Under the pieces are notes generated by a model that was not told the origin of the DNA, searched no databases, and worked only from the letters and a program-made list of their open reading frames with translations. DNA of 64,000 nucleotides, from NCBI GenBank assembly GCA_900762015.1, contig CAAFEX010000038.1:6873-70872 (forward strand). Direction: 5' to 3'. Positions 46,901 through 53,960 of this stretch are shown here, piece by piece (the first letter of the stretch is position 1; each line of letters starts with the position of its first letter). The DNA comes from an uncultured Collinsella sp. GTDB taxonomy: Bacteria > Actinomycetota > Coriobacteriia > Coriobacteriales > Coriobacteriaceae. The position numbers and the translations under genes were made by a program.

Positions 46901-46978
46901 GATGATTATTCTGGGACGGGGATTATAAAATCATTAGGTACATAATGATTTTATAATCCCCGTCCCAGAATAATCATC
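46901..46978. repeat. Perfect 36-bp inverted repeat with GGGACGGGG core
   Basis: Arms 46901-46936 and 46943-46978 are exact reverse complements, with a 6-base loop GGTACA. The core TGGGACGGGGATTATAAAATC echoes the hairpin at 9052, and a further TGGGACGGGG stands alone at 46867-46876. It fills the gap between the HTH gene and the convergent PLP-type gene, whose stop codon lies inside the right arm. Confidence 0.9.
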
Positions 46979-47963
46979 GAAGGGCGTTGTCTAGGGTGGC
47001 CGCTACAACCAGGGGGTTGTCGGTGCCGGCGAAGAGGCGGACGGTGCTCCCCTGTTTGCCACGTGGGGCCGAAAGACGCGTCGTTGCGCCGCCGGCAGGC
47101 GACGTGCGAAACTCCCCCGGCAAAGCGTCGAACAGCTCTCCCGCGCTACGCTCGATAAGGTCAAATTCAACTGCCGGGCCAAAACCATGCTCGAGGATTC
47201 CCGTTGCAACCGCATGGTCGGGATGCGAGCTCAGTCCGGGAAAGCGCACGTTGCGCACCATCTCGTTGGCGGCCAGATACTCGGCCAGCGCACGTGCGCG
47301 GTCGAAATGTGCCTGCATGCGGACATCGAGCGAGTCCAACCCGCGCTCCAGCGCACCGGCCTCGTCAGCAGGCATATCAAGCTTGGCCAAGCCACAGCCC
47401 TCAAGCAGGGCATGCGCGCACTCAGCCGCGGCATCCACGCGATGGCGCTTGAGCTGCGAGCGCGCGGCCGATACGGCAACCAACTTGCGCGGCGCCTCAC
47501 CGGCGAACACGCGATCGAGTGCCTCGAGCGACAGCACGGCACCCAAACGCAAAGAATCGCAGCCAAAGATGGAAGCCACGGTGTTATCCACCACGAGCAG
47601 CGCACGTGCCTCGCGCGCCACGCGGCCCAGAGCGCGCAGATCGGGCACACGCAGACCAAACCCGCCGATGGAGTTGACGAACCACCACAGGTGAGGCCCC
47701 TCGGCATCAAACGAAGTATCAAAGCCCTCGGACGCGGCGGTAAACACCGCAACCGACGGCGGGTCCACGAGCACAACGTCGCGGCCATCAAAGCCTCGCG
47801 CAAACGCATCGGCAAAGTCATCGGCAAAGACCACCAGGCGGTCACCGGGACGCACAATCCCCAGCTGCGACAGCGCCGCCGGCACATGCGAGGCCGCAAG
47901 CAACCGCGCCTCACGCGCGCCGGCCCTTGCAGCCCAGGCCTCTTCTAGCTGCCGCACATCCAT
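46974..47963 (-). CDS. Cys/Met-metabolism (trans-sulfuration) PLP-family protein lacking the PLP lysine
   Basis: 329 residues that align along the fold-type I gamma-family (cystathionine gamma-synthase/methionine gamma-lyase): LLVVDNTVAS carries the Asp-Asn-Thr motif (Asp126), and FPGLSSHPDHAVATGILEHGFG matches YPGLxSHPxHxxA...GFG. At the position of the PLP-lysine motif SxTK, the protein has EALDRVFAGE with Arg151 instead of Lys. It probably cannot form the internal aldimine. The C-terminal third is also shortened in parts. It may be a decayed lyase or a changed function. Start ATG 47963 has GGGAAGG upstream. Confidence 0.8.
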   Translation of the reverse strand: MDVRQLEEAWAARAGAREARLLAASHVPAALSQLGIVRPGDRLVVFADDFADAFARGFDGRDVVLVDPPSVAVFTAASEGFDTSFDAEGPHLWWFVNSIGGFGLRVPDLRALGRVAREARALLVVDNTVASIFGCDSLRLGAVLSLEALDRVFAGEAPRKLVAVSAARSQLKRHRVDAAAECAHALLEGCGLAKLDMPADEAGALERGLDSLDVRMQAHFDRARALAEYLAANEMVRNVRFPGLSSHPDHAVATGILEHGFGPAVEFDLIERSAGELFDALPGEFRTSPAGGATTRLSAPRGKQGSTVRLFAGTDNPLVVAATLDNALR

Positions 47964-48058
47964 AAGGCACCTTCCCTTCAAAACAAAAACCCACGGTGCG
48001 GGTGTTCCCCGAATCGTGGGCAACGGCTGCAGTATAGCGCCGATATGCGACGAATCGC

Positions 48059-49591
48059 CTAGATGTTGAGCGCGTGGTAGGTCACATTCGCGCCCGGAGC
48101 GTCAACGGTCACGCCATAGGTCTCGGGATAGATGCGCGTCGAAAACACGAGCGAGCCATCGTTCACAAACACCTCGACCGACGAGACATCGCCAACAATG
48201 CGCACGTTACGAACCTCGTCGACGGGCTCCCAGCGCACGGTGCGACCACAGCCGGCAGAAGCGCGACCCTCATCGGTAAATCGCATCTCAAAGCGCGAGG
48301 GCAGTTCGCCCTCAGCGGGCACAAACGCCAGCTTCAGCTCGCCATCAACGGTCGCGGTGAACGCGTCGTCGACACCGTCAACAACAACGTCAAAGCAGGT
48401 ATCACCGGCAACCTCCAACGAGCCCTCCCCCACACGCACCGAGGCATAATGGCGCTCGATCTCGCGCGCCGGCTGCTGCAGTACCACGCCGCCAGCACCG
48501 GCTGTAAGCTCACGCGGCACCGTCATGCAGTGCTGCCAGCCACACGCCACGGTGGGGTCGTTGCCATAGGTCGGCTCATCGGGCATGCCCATCCAGCCAA
48601 TCAGAATGTGACGACCGTCCTCGGCCGTGAACTCCTGCGGAGCATAGAAGTCAAAACCGGCGTCCCACAGGCGGAACTCGCCCAGCTCATAGGCACCGTC
48701 ACCACCCGTAATGTCGCCCGTTACAGGCATGTAGCCAGCAGCGTATACGTTGCCGCGGTCCCAACGGCCGCCCTCGAGGCCCTGGGGCGAGAAGGACAGC
48801 CACTTCGCCGGTACACCGCCATCCGCCTCAAGCTCAAGGTATCCCGGGCACTCCCACATAAAGCCAAAACGCTCGGGCGTAGACACACGACTCTCGAGCT
48901 CCCAACTCAGCATATCCGCCGAGCCATACACCAGGATCTCGCCCACATCGCGCCCGGCGCCCTCGCCGTGCATGACGCAAAATCGACTATCGACATGCGG
49001 ACCATCCACGCGGCGACGCGCGCCCAGCACCATGTGATAACGCCCGTCCGCGTCACGCCACACCTTGGGATCGCGCACATGGCAGGTCAAATCCTCGGGA
49101 TAATCCTCGGAAGCCAGCACCACGCGCTTGGCGCCAAACGCCTGACCGTCGGTACTCTCCACATAGACGGTATCAGCGCGACGGCCGGTATTGACGTAGT
49201 CGTACGTCCCGTCCGCATCGGAAAGCTTCACGTTGCCTGTGTACAGCACGCGAATACGGCCGTCCTCGGCAAGCGCGGAGCCCGAATACACACCGTGGCA
49301 ATCGAACGGCTCGTCGGGCAGCAGCGGGGCGCCAACGTAGTCCCACGTCATAAGGTCGCGACTCGTCGCATGACCCCAAGCCTTAACGCCACCCTCGACA
49401 TCAAACGGCGCATACTGAAAATAGGCATGGAACACGCCACCCGCCTGGCAAAGACCGTTGGGGTCGTTGAGCCAGCCCGCCGGCGGCATAATATGGAAGC
49501 GCTGGCCATATACGCCATGACCGCACTCAGAGGCGGCGGCGTCAACAGCGGCAACCAGCTTTGCAAGGTCGCGGCCAAGTGCATTAGACAT
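48059..49591 (-). CDS. scrB: Sucrose-6-phosphate hydrolase (GH32)
   Basis: 510 residues of glycoside hydrolase family 32. WLNDPNG holds the nucleophile Asp, VRDPKVW the stabiliser, and WECPGYLEL the acid/base Glu; the C-terminal beta-sandwich follows from about 350. It cleaves sucrose-6-phosphate made by the adjacent PTS to glucose-6-phosphate and fructose. It lies 106 bases downstream of scrA and is probably co-transcribed with it. Confidence 0.95.
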   Translation of the reverse strand: MSNALGRDLAKLVAAVDAAASECGHGVYGQRFHIMPPAGWLNDPNGLCQAGGVFHAYFQYAPFDVEGGVKAWGHATSRDLMTWDYVGAPLLPDEPFDCHGVYSGSALAEDGRIRVLYTGNVKLSDADGTYDYVNTGRRADTVYVESTDGQAFGAKRVVLASEDYPEDLTCHVRDPKVWRDADGRYHMVLGARRRVDGPHVDSRFCVMHGEGAGRDVGEILVYGSADMLSWELESRVSTPERFGFMWECPGYLELEADGGVPAKWLSFSPQGLEGGRWDRGNVYAAGYMPVTGDITGGDGAYELGEFRLWDAGFDFYAPQEFTAEDGRHILIGWMGMPDEPTYGNDPTVACGWQHCMTVPRELTAGAGGVVLQQPAREIERHYASVRVGEGSLEVAGDTCFDVVVDGVDDAFTATVDGELKLAFVPAEGELPSRFEMRFTDEGRASAGCGRTVRWEPVDEVRNVRIVGDVSSVEVFVNDGSLVFSTRIYPETYGVTVDAPGANVTYHALNI

Positions 49592-49621
49592 ATCAAAGTC
49601 CTAACGGATCGAAAGTTACAA

Positions 49622-49677
49622 GGCGCCAGAGATCGGCGCCAAATGCGGGAAACACCCGCGAGCATACAGCCCGCGGG
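49622..49677 (-). other. Two hairpins between scrA and scrB
   Basis: GGCGCC pairs with GGCGCC (49622-49640) and CCCGCGAGC pairs with GCCCGCGGG (49655-49677, one mismatch). Neither has a T-run. They probably stabilise or process the mRNA between the two genes. Confidence 0.5.
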
Positions 49678-49697
49678 CACCCCTCAATCAAAAGCTC

Positions 49698-51098
49698 TTA
49701 GGCCTGCTCGGAAGCCTTGGGCTCGTCCTTGTACAGGCCAAACGAGATGGCAAAGGAAACCAGCGCGGCGATCGCAAACATGATCGCGTACTGCACGGGC
49801 TGGGCCAGGCACAGCAGAATACCGAAGATACCGGTAACGCCCGTGCCGGAGGCAGCCAGCGAAGTGAGCGCGCAGACCAAGGCACCGCAACCGCCGCCGA
49901 TGCAGCCGGCGATGAAGGGCTTAAAGAAGCGCAGGTTCACACCAAAGATGGCAGGCTCGGTAATGCCCATGAAGGCGGACAGGGCCGAAGGAAGCGCCAG
50001 ACCCTTGATCTTGGCATCGCGGGTCTTAAAGGCAACGGCGAGTGCGGCGCCACCCTGAGCGATGTTGGCAGCACTGGCGATGGGCAGCCAGTAGGTCACG
50101 CCGTACTGGGCAAGCTGGCCCAGGTCGATGGCGGTGTACATCTGGTGGATACCGGTAACGACCGTGGGGGCATAGAACAGGCCAACGATAAAGGAACCGA
50201 TGCCAAAGGGCAGGGTCAGCAGAGCCTGAATCAGACCGAGGATGGCGTTCTCGGCCCAGACAAAGATGGGGCCGACGGCAACGAGCGTCACGAGTACGGT
50301 CACGAACACCGAGACGAGCGGGGTCACAAAGAGGTCGAACATCTCGGGAACGATCTTGTGCAGGCGCTTCTCGAGGAAGGCCAGAATGGCGCAGGCGATA
50401 ACGATGGGGATCACGTGGCCCTGATAGCCGACCCACTCAAAGCTGTACACGCCGGGGATGACGGTGACCATGGTCTGAACGCCCTCGGAGGCAACCGTGT
50501 AGGCGCTCTGCAGCGAGGAGTTGATGAACGCACCGCCGACGACAGCACCCAGGTACGGGTTGGCGCCAAAGGCCTTGGCGGCGGAGTAGCCGATCAGGAT
50601 CTGCAGAATGCCAAAGGACGTTCCCGAGACCAGGTCGGCGATCTTATAGATAAAGTTATTGGTGTCGAGCGCGATAAAGCCGTTGGAGGCCATAAAGTTG
50701 AGGGCGCTCATAATGCCCAAAAGCAGGCCCGAAGCCACGATGGCAGGGATGATGGGGACAAAGACGTCGCCGAGCACCTTAATGGCACGCATAAAGATGT
50801 TCTGCTGCTGCGCCGCGGCCTCCTTGACCTCGGCCTTGGTGGCAGCCTCGACGCCACTGAGCGCGATGAACTCCTCGTAGACCTTGTTGACGGTGCCGGT
50901 GCCAAAAATAATCTGCAGCTGGCCCTGGGCCTCAAAGACGCCCTTAGCGCCATCGACATTCTCGATGGCCTCCTTGCTAACCTTAGTGTTATCGGCAATC
51001 ACCAGGCGCAGGCGAGTGGCGCAGTGCGCGGCCGAAACAACGTTGTCGGCGCCACCGATGTTGTCGAGCACCTCTTGGGCTGATTTGCGGTAGTCCAT
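49698..51098 (-). CDS. scrA: PTS sucrose-specific EIIBC permease
   Basis: 466 residues: EIIB domain at the N-terminus with the phosphorylation Cys in AAHCATRLRLV, and a long EIIC domain with about ten TM segments. No EIIA domain is fused, so phosphate must come from a separate Crr-type EIIA. It imports and phosphorylates sucrose, feeding ScrB. The ATG at 51098 has GGAGGAAAGGGAAG upstream. Two ScrR operators lie 57-96 bases upstream. Confidence 0.95.
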   Translation of the reverse strand: MDYRKSAQEVLDNIGGADNVVSAAHCATRLRLVIADNTKVSKEAIENVDGAKGVFEAQGQLQIIFGTGTVNKVYEEFIALSGVEAATKAEVKEAAAQQQNIFMRAIKVLGDVFVPIIPAIVASGLLLGIMSALNFMASNGFIALDTNNFIYKIADLVSGTSFGILQILIGYSAAKAFGANPYLGAVVGGAFINSSLQSAYTVASEGVQTMVTVIPGVYSFEWVGYQGHVIPIVIACAILAFLEKRLHKIVPEMFDLFVTPLVSVFVTVLVTLVAVGPIFVWAENAILGLIQALLTLPFGIGSFIVGLFYAPTVVTGIHQMYTAIDLGQLAQYGVTYWLPIASAANIAQGGAALAVAFKTRDAKIKGLALPSALSAFMGITEPAIFGVNLRFFKPFIAGCIGGGCGALVCALTSLAASGTGVTGIFGILLCLAQPVQYAIMFAIAALVSFAISFGLYKDEPKASEQA

Positions 51099-51154
51099 GA
51101 CTTCCCTTTCCTCCAACGGGCGCATTTGCACCCGGCCATCTTTGACACTTACAC

Positions 51155-51168
51155 TGTAATCGATTTCA
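51155..51168. promoter_or_regulatory. ScrR-type operator upstream of scrA
   Basis: TGTAATCGATTTCA, a LacI-family palindrome (one mismatch), matching the sites at 51181 and 52279. Confidence 0.65.
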
Positions 51169-51180
51169 GTTTCATATGTC

Positions 51181-51194
51181 TGAAATCGTTTTCA
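51181..51194. promoter_or_regulatory. Second ScrR-type operator upstream of scrA
   Basis: TGAAATCGTTTTCA, palindrome of the same family, 13 bases from the first operator. Confidence 0.65.
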
Positions 51195-51282
51195 TAGTAG
51201 GGTGAACGGTAGGAAAAAGCCGGCGAATGGTAGTTTTACGGCAAAAACAGGCGGCTGAGAGGCAGGCAGACGTGCCCAAGAC

Positions 51283-52263
51283 CTAGACATTCATAAGCTG
51301 ATGGCCAAGCTTGAGCGTCTTGAGACCGCTCTCCCCCTCCACGCCATCGAGCGTGTTGAGCAACATATTGGTCGCCTCGACGCCACTGGTCAGGTATCCG
51401 TAATGCACGGTGGGAATGCCGCCCGTCAGCGCGCGCAAAAATGCGTTGTCGCCGAAACCGCTCACGCGACGCACACCCTCGCCCATGCCACGCACCTCGT
51501 CAAGAGCGCGCAGAGCGCCGGCCGCCATAGTGTCGGTCGCGCACGCGATAAACGAAACATCGGGGGCATCGGCAAGCAGTTCGCGCGCAGCGCGATAGCC
51601 CGAGTCGAGCGTAAAGGATCCCTGGCGAATCAGGCTCGGATCAAGCACCACGCCCGCAGCGCCCAAGCCAGCCTCAAAACCGCGACGACGGTCGTAACCG
51701 GCCGCGCGGTCTTCTTCGGTAACACCGATGTAGGCGATTTTGCCCTCAGCACGCTTCGCGAGCGCCTGACCCAGCTCGAAAGCGGCCTCGTAATCATCGT
51801 GATAAACACACGCCGCGCCCTCGACGTTTTGACCAATGACCACAAGGGGTACGCGACAAGACTCAATCGCTCGACGGTGCTCGCCGGTGATCATGGTTGC
51901 CACCAGCACGATGCCGTCGACCGGGTGGTTTTGGAATAAATCGAGATATTCGAGCTCGCGATCGGGGACGTTGTCGGTATTGGCAAGCAACATCTGGTAC
52001 CCGCGGCGGCCAAGCACCTGCCCGATGCCCGCCGTAATGCGGCTCACCGACTCGGAATTAATCTTAGGCACGATGACGCCGATGAGCTTGGTGGAGCCGG
52101 TACGCAGCGCGCGAGCCTGGCTGGACCGCACGTATCCGGTCAGCTCAATCGCCTGCTTAATGCGCTCGGCCTTGTCCGCCGAGATATACCCACCGTTGAG
52201 GTAGCGCGAGACGGCGGCGCTCGAAACGCCAGCCAACTCGGCCACATCTTTCATCTTTACCAC
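51283..52263 (-). CDS. scrR: LacI-family sucrose regulator
   Basis: 326 residues. The N-terminal HTH (MKDVAELAGVSSAAVSRYLNGGYIS) is LacI type; a periplasmic-binding-protein-like effector domain follows (KLIGVIVPKINSESVSRI and the like). It is the local regulator of scrAB, encoded just upstream on the same strand. GTG at 52263 is preferred for its AGGGGTG site; in-frame codons at 52278 and 52296 would overlap the operator. A matching operator lies 16 bases upstream, suggesting autoregulation. The effector would be sucrose, sucrose-6-P or fructose. Confidence 0.9.
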   Translation of the reverse strand: MVKMKDVAELAGVSSAAVSRYLNGGYISADKAERIKQAIELTGYVRSSQARALRTGSTKLIGVIVPKINSESVSRITAGIGQVLGRRGYQMLLANTDNVPDRELEYLDLFQNHPVDGIVLVATMITGEHRRAIESCRVPLVVIGQNVEGAACVYHDDYEAAFELGQALAKRAEGKIAYIGVTEEDRAAGYDRRRGFEAGLGAAGVVLDPSLIRQGSFTLDSGYRAARELLADAPDVSFIACATDTMAAGALRALDEVRGMGEGVRRVSGFGDNAFLRALTGGIPTVHYGYLTSGVEATNMLLNTLDGVEGESGLKTLKLGHQLMNV

Positions 52264-52278
52264 GAGCACCCCTGTCAT

Positions 52279-52292
52279 TGAAATCGCTTTCA
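52279..52292. promoter_or_regulatory. ScrR-type operator at the scrR start
   Basis: TGAAATCGCTTTCA, same palindromic family as 51155 and 51181. It sits immediately upstream of the scrR start codon. Confidence 0.65.
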
Positions 52293-52357
52293 CCATGATA
52301 CCCGTGACGGCGCTTCGGATAAATCAATATCACCCAGGTCGAGCAAACGTCAGCGAG

Positions 52358-52457
52358 CGGGCAGCTGCCGTGGCGAGGTGCCGCGAAAGAGGAGCGAAGC
52401 GTACTTCATGTACGCGAGCGACGGTTTGAGCGGCAGATCGCCCGGCAGATGCCCGCG
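52358..52457. repeat. 100-bp imperfect palindrome at the 3' end of the Pel operon
   Basis: Left arm GCGGGCAGCTGCCG...GTGCCGC (from 52358) pairs with the right arm GCGGCAG...GATGCCCGC (to 52457) with few mismatches, and an inner hairpin GCGTAC-TTCAT-GTACGC closes it. The whole stretch forms one long stem. It lies 43 bases beyond the DUF4956 stop on the minus strand and upstream of scrR. Confidence 0.75.
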
Positions 52458-52471
52458 CAGCGTCGAGCGGT

Positions 52472-52494
52472 CCGGCGTTCGTTAGACGCCGGAA
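52472..52494 (-). terminator. Hairpin directly after the DUF4956 stop
   Basis: Perfect 8-bp stem TCCGGCGT / ACGCCGGA with a 7-base loop, 6 bases beyond the stop codon. No T-run, so termination is unsure; a stability hairpin is possible. Confidence 0.45.
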
Positions 52495-52499
52495 CATAG

Positions 52500-53165
52500 T
52501 TATCCATGATACTCGCCGTTGTACTGGATGAGGGTCAGGTCCTCAACGCCATCGAGCGTGCGAATCGCGTCGGCATAGGGCATGTCCACGCCGTCCGAGA
52601 ATACCTCCACGGCCATCTCGACTTTGTCGCCGTGCATCGTCTTGGACTTAACGGTGAACTTGGTACGCCCAAACGCGCGCACGATATCGTCGCCGGTGGT
52701 CTGGCCCGTGTAGTGAATGACCATCATGTACACGCGCGCCTTGTCCTGATGGCTCGCAAAGCCGGCAATCATCACCACGATCACCACCGCCGTGAGCCCC
52801 ACGAGCGCATACATACCGGCTCCCGCCGTAATGCCCGTGGTAATGGACCAAAACAGATACAGCAGGTCGAGCGGGTCCTTGACCGCCGTACGGTAGCGGA
52901 CGATAGACAGAGCACCGACCATACCAAGCGAGATGACCACGTTTGTCGAGATCGCGAGCGTGACCATGCAGGTGAGCACGCACATGCCCACGAGCGTCAC
53001 GGCAAAACTGCGCGAATAGACCACGCCAGTAAAAAAGCGCTTGTACACGTAGTAGATCAGGATGCCCATGGCGAGCGCCACGAGCAGCGAAAGGCCGATC
53101 TTGGCAGGGTCGACCTGGCCAAACGCCTCCAAGACGGAGTTCTTAAAAAAGTCCCTGGTGCTCAT
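52500..53165 (-). CDS. DUF4956 membrane protein
   Basis: 221 residues. Four TM helices are likely (about 24-41, 54-75, 79-92 and 105-135), with NVVISLGMVGALSIVRYRTAVKDPLDLLYLFWSI as the most conserved-looking part. The C-terminal 75 residues are a soluble, ferredoxin-like-looking domain (YMMVIHYTGQTTGDDIVRAFGRT). The family is known to neighbour VTC-domain genes; its function is unknown. It is the last gene of the operon, 3 bases after the VTC gene. Confidence 0.88.
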   Translation of the reverse strand: MSTRDFFKNSVLEAFGQVDPAKIGLSLLVALAMGILIYYVYKRFFTGVVYSRSFAVTLVGMCVLTCMVTLAISTNVVISLGMVGALSIVRYRTAVKDPLDLLYLFWSITTGITAGAGMYALVGLTAVVIVVMIAGFASHQDKARVYMMVIHYTGQTTGDDIVRAFGRTKFTVKSKTMHGDKVEMAVEVFSDGVDMPYADAIRTLDGVEDLTLIQYNGEYHG

Positions 53166-53168
53166 GGT

Positions 53169-53960
53169 CTAAATATCCCCTCGGTTCCCAAAATCCGATT
53201 CCCAGTAGTTAAAACCGCGCAGGTAGGCGGTCTTGTCATAACACAGGCAGTACTTAGAGACCGCCGTGAGTTCGGCCGCACCCGGCGGCACCATATCGCG
53301 CACCAGCTGTGGGCAAAACTCGGTAAACTTGACCTCCATCACCAGCTTGCCGGGCTCCAGCACGGGCAACGCGGGCAACGTCGCGTCAAAGATGTCAAAG
53401 CTCCCCACCGCCGCACGCACGTTGCTATCAAAGGTAATGCGCACGGTGCCCTCGTCCATCACCCACGGCTCGCGCTCGTAGTCCACGATGGTCCGCGGGC
53501 GCATCATATTACAGATGCACTCGATGTAGAACTCGCGACAGAGCGGATAGGGGCTCCTCAGCAAAAAGTCGTAGTCGCCAGCCAGAATCTGCTCGAACTC
53601 GTCACGCGTGAGCGGCGCGTCCTCCTTGTAGATCCAGCTGCCGTACTTCTTTTTGCGCTCGAGCTTAATCACCTTGTCGCTGCCGTTATAGATGCGCACG
53701 CGATACTTTTTGCGCATGAGAATACCGGCGTCTTTTTCCTCGTAGGCCGAGTTGCAGTAGTCGTCAAAGTACAGGCTGCGAATGGTATAACCGCCCGCCT
53801 GCGCATGCTTGTCCAGCTTAAACACCGGCGCCATGCGACAGGCAAGCGCGGCGTGCTCGCCCTCGTTAATGAGATATTTGAGCTCGTGGCGGTAACGCTC
53901 CTGCGTGGCACGCACAGGCGGAGCTGCCAAGCGCTCAAGCAGCGCGCTAGCCCTCCTCAT
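53169..53960 (-). CDS. VTC-domain (triphosphate tunnel) polyphosphate polymerase-like protein
   Basis: 263 residues, essentially one VTC domain. The basic and acidic tunnel motifs of VTC/TTM enzymes are all visible: RHELKY (24-29), SLYFDD (62-67), YRVRIY (86-91), KLERKKK (99-105), VDYERE (159-164), RITFD (174-178), VMEVKF (207-212) and SKY (235-237). VTC enzymes make polyphosphate from ATP in yeast; bacterial homologues in this setting are not assigned. No SPX or membrane domain is present, so it may act with DUF4956. The start overlaps the CotH gene by 14 bases and has GGAGGA upstream. Confidence 0.9.
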   Translation of the reverse strand: MRRASALLERLAAPPVRATQERYRHELKYLINEGEHAALACRMAPVFKLDKHAQAGGYTIRSLYFDDYCNSAYEEKDAGILMRKKYRVRIYNGSDKVIKLERKKKYGSWIYKEDAPLTRDEFEQILAGDYDFLLRSPYPLCREFYIECICNMMRPRTIVDYEREPWVMDEGTVRITFDSNVRAAVGSFDIFDATLPALPVLEPGKLVMEVKFTEFCPQLVRDMVPPGAAELTAVSKYCLCYDKTAYLRGFNYWESDFGNRGDI

